From: Planococcus sp. 107-1 | GTDB lineage: Bacteria > Bacillota > Bacilli > Bacillales_A > Planococcaceae | DNA: 64,000 nt | Direction of reading: 5' to 3' | Assembly: GCF_021513255.1 (NCBI RefSeq) | Contig: NZ_CP090977.1 | Span: 1,488,001-1,552,000 of the forward strand | Part shown: positions 63,197 to 64,000 of the stretch, piece after piece | Layout: each line of letters opens with the position of its first letter | Position numbering within the stretch: the stretch's first letter is position 1 | Program-made: the position numbers and the translations under genes | Notes under the pieces: model-generated | The model's input: only the letters and a program-made list of their open reading frames with translations | The model's database searches: none | What the model was told of the DNA's origin: nothing

Positions 63197-63243
63197 TTTT
63201 TACTGAAATGGTTGAAAGCGAGTGGTTTTCTGAGTTCAATCTA

Positions 63244-63272
63244 TTTACAAGGGGGCTGGAGTCATCTATACT
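63244..63272 (+). promoter_or_regulatory. Promoter of the zinc ABC transporter operon
   Basis: TTTACA (63244-63249) and TATACT (63267-63272) are separated by 17 bases; the Zur box begins 13 bases downstream. Confidence 0.7.
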
Positions 63273-63285
63273 GATTTAATGATGT

Positions 63286-63306
63286 AAATCGTAATCATTA
63301 TTAATT
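63286..63306 (+). promoter_or_regulatory. Zur box (zinc repressor operator)
   Basis: AAATCGTAAT-C-ATTATTAATT, a 7-1-7 type imperfect palindrome matching the Bacillus Zur box core TCGTAAT-N-ATTACGA in its left half. It lies just after the -10 box, where Zur binding would block transcription. Confidence 0.8.
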
Positions 63307-63323
63307 AGAAAAGAGGCGGCTTT

Positions 63324-64000
63324 ATGGACGCGCCATTAATCAACATTAAAGAAATCAGTTATGAATATGAACAGACAAAAGCACTTGAGAACATTTCCCT
63401 GCAAGTGGAAGAAGGCGATTTTCTGGCCATACTCGGACCGAATGGATCCGGAAAATCAACTTTGCTGAAAGTCATGCTCGGCTTGATCAAGCCGACAAAA
63501 GGCAAGATTGAACTTTTTGGCGTCGATTCAAAAAACTTCAAACACCGTGAATGGATCGGCTATGTTTCCCAGAAATCCAATTCCTTCAATTCCGGTTTTC
63601 CGGCAACAGTTGAAGAAGTGGTCGCGGGGGGACTGGCCAAAAAAGCAGGCTTGTTCCACCGGCTTTCGAAAAATTACAAACAGGATGTAAAAGAAGCGCT
63701 CCTGTCGGTCGGCATGGAAGCTTTCAGCGGCCGAAGCGTCAGTGAATTATCAGGCGGACAGCAGCAGCGCGTTTTTATTGCGAGGGCTTTGGTTGCAAAG
63801 CCGAAAGTGCTCATCCTGGATGAACCGACGGTCGGCATCGACCATCAGAATGTCCAATCTTTCTATAATATGCTGGCTTCGCTTAACCGCGATCAAAACA
63901 TTACGTTGGTGCTGGTGACCCATGACGTGGATACGGTGACGGACCGCATCACTCATGTAGCTTGTCTAAACCAGACCATCCATTTCCACGGATTTAAAGA
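63324..64000 (+). CDS. znuC: Zinc ABC transporter ATP-binding protein (AdcC/ZnuC), 3' end missing
   Basis: ATPase of a metal-ion ABC importer. Walker A GPNGSGKST is at residues 38-46, then the Q-loop SQKSNSFNSGFPATVEEVV, signature LSGGQQQR, Walker B VLILDEPT and the switch histidine in LVTHDVD. About 225 residues are visible before the window ends; the permease and zur would be expected next. Zinc specificity is inferred from the Zur box and the family. AAGAGGCGG precedes the ATG. Confidence 0.92.
   Translation, partial: MDAPLINIKEISYEYEQTKALENISLQVEEGDFLAILGPNGSGKSTLLKVMLGLIKPTKGKIELFGVDSKNFKHREWIGYVSQKSNSFNSGFPATVEEVVAGGLAKKAGLFHRLSKNYKQDVKEALLSVGMEAFSGRSVSELSGGQQQRVFIARALVAKPKVLILDEPTVGIDHQNVQSFYNMLASLNRDQNITLVLVTHDVDTVTDRITHVACLNQTIHFHGFK

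Overview
The window is a chromosomal core region of a low-GC Gram-positive bacterium (Bacillota, Bacillales). The gene order follows Bacillus subtilis from rarA-cymR to the zinc-transport locus, in several blocks. The missing neighbours point to a non-sporulating relative, most likely Planococcaceae (Planococcus-like): the sporulation genes yqfC and yqfD are absent between floA and phoH, and pbpI, yrrN/yrrO, yqeY and yqxD are absent from their usual slots. Glycyl-tRNA synthetase is the single-chain type. The family assignment is inference from synteny and protein similarity recalled from memory; no search was run.

Layout. 1-6.8 kb: rarA (minus, cut by the window edge), then cymR, a NifS-like desulfurase, mnmA, a TPR protein and recD2. 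6.9-13.7 kb: alaS behind an alanine T-box, yrzL, ruvX, yrzB, mltG, trmR, udk. 13.8-17.5 kb: greA, yrrS, mtnN, then divergent pssA and psd. 17.5-22.5 kb: a tightly coupled run yqeG-yqeH-aroE-yhbY-nadD-yqeK-rsfS-yqeM. 22.6-26.2 kb: comEA-comEB-comEC. 26.2-31.1 kb: yqzM (minus), holA, rpsT (minus), lepA, hemW. 31.2-39.7 kb: the CIRCE-controlled heat-shock operon hrcA-grpE-dnaK, then dnaJ-prmA-rsmE-mtaB and deoC. 39.7-43.7 kb: rpsU, the nfeD-floA membrane-domain genes and phoH. 43.9-49.0 kb: pgpH-like yqfF, ybeY, dgkA, cdd, era, recO. 49.1-55.5 kb: glyQS (minus, glycine T-box), ccpN, yqfL, dnaG, sigA. 55.6-59.2 kb: an acyl-CoA dehydrogenase, cccA, trmK, yqfO. 59.2-64 kb: a P-loop kinase and ispH (minus), cshB, nfo and a Zur-boxed zinc ABC ATPase cut by the window end.

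The genes serve tRNA maturation and charging, ribosome assembly, DNA replication and repair, the heat-shock response, DNA uptake, envelope homeostasis and metal supply. Regulation visible in the sequence includes two T-boxes with matching specifier codons, a CIRCE operator, a Zur box, a textbook sigma-W-type promoter before nfeD-floA, an ECF-type promoter before yrrS, and about two dozen intrinsic terminators.

The most striking property is technical. Sixteen frameshifts interrupt fourteen conserved plus-strand genes, several of them essential (alaS, dnaG). Undoing each one restores a family-typical protein length, so these look like sequence errors rather than gene decay. Up to eight of the eleven lost-base sites are compatible with loss inside CCCGC/GCGGG, which could mean motif-dependent base-calling error. 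I saw no mobile element, CRISPR array, tRNA or rRNA gene, and no convincing new multi-gene system.
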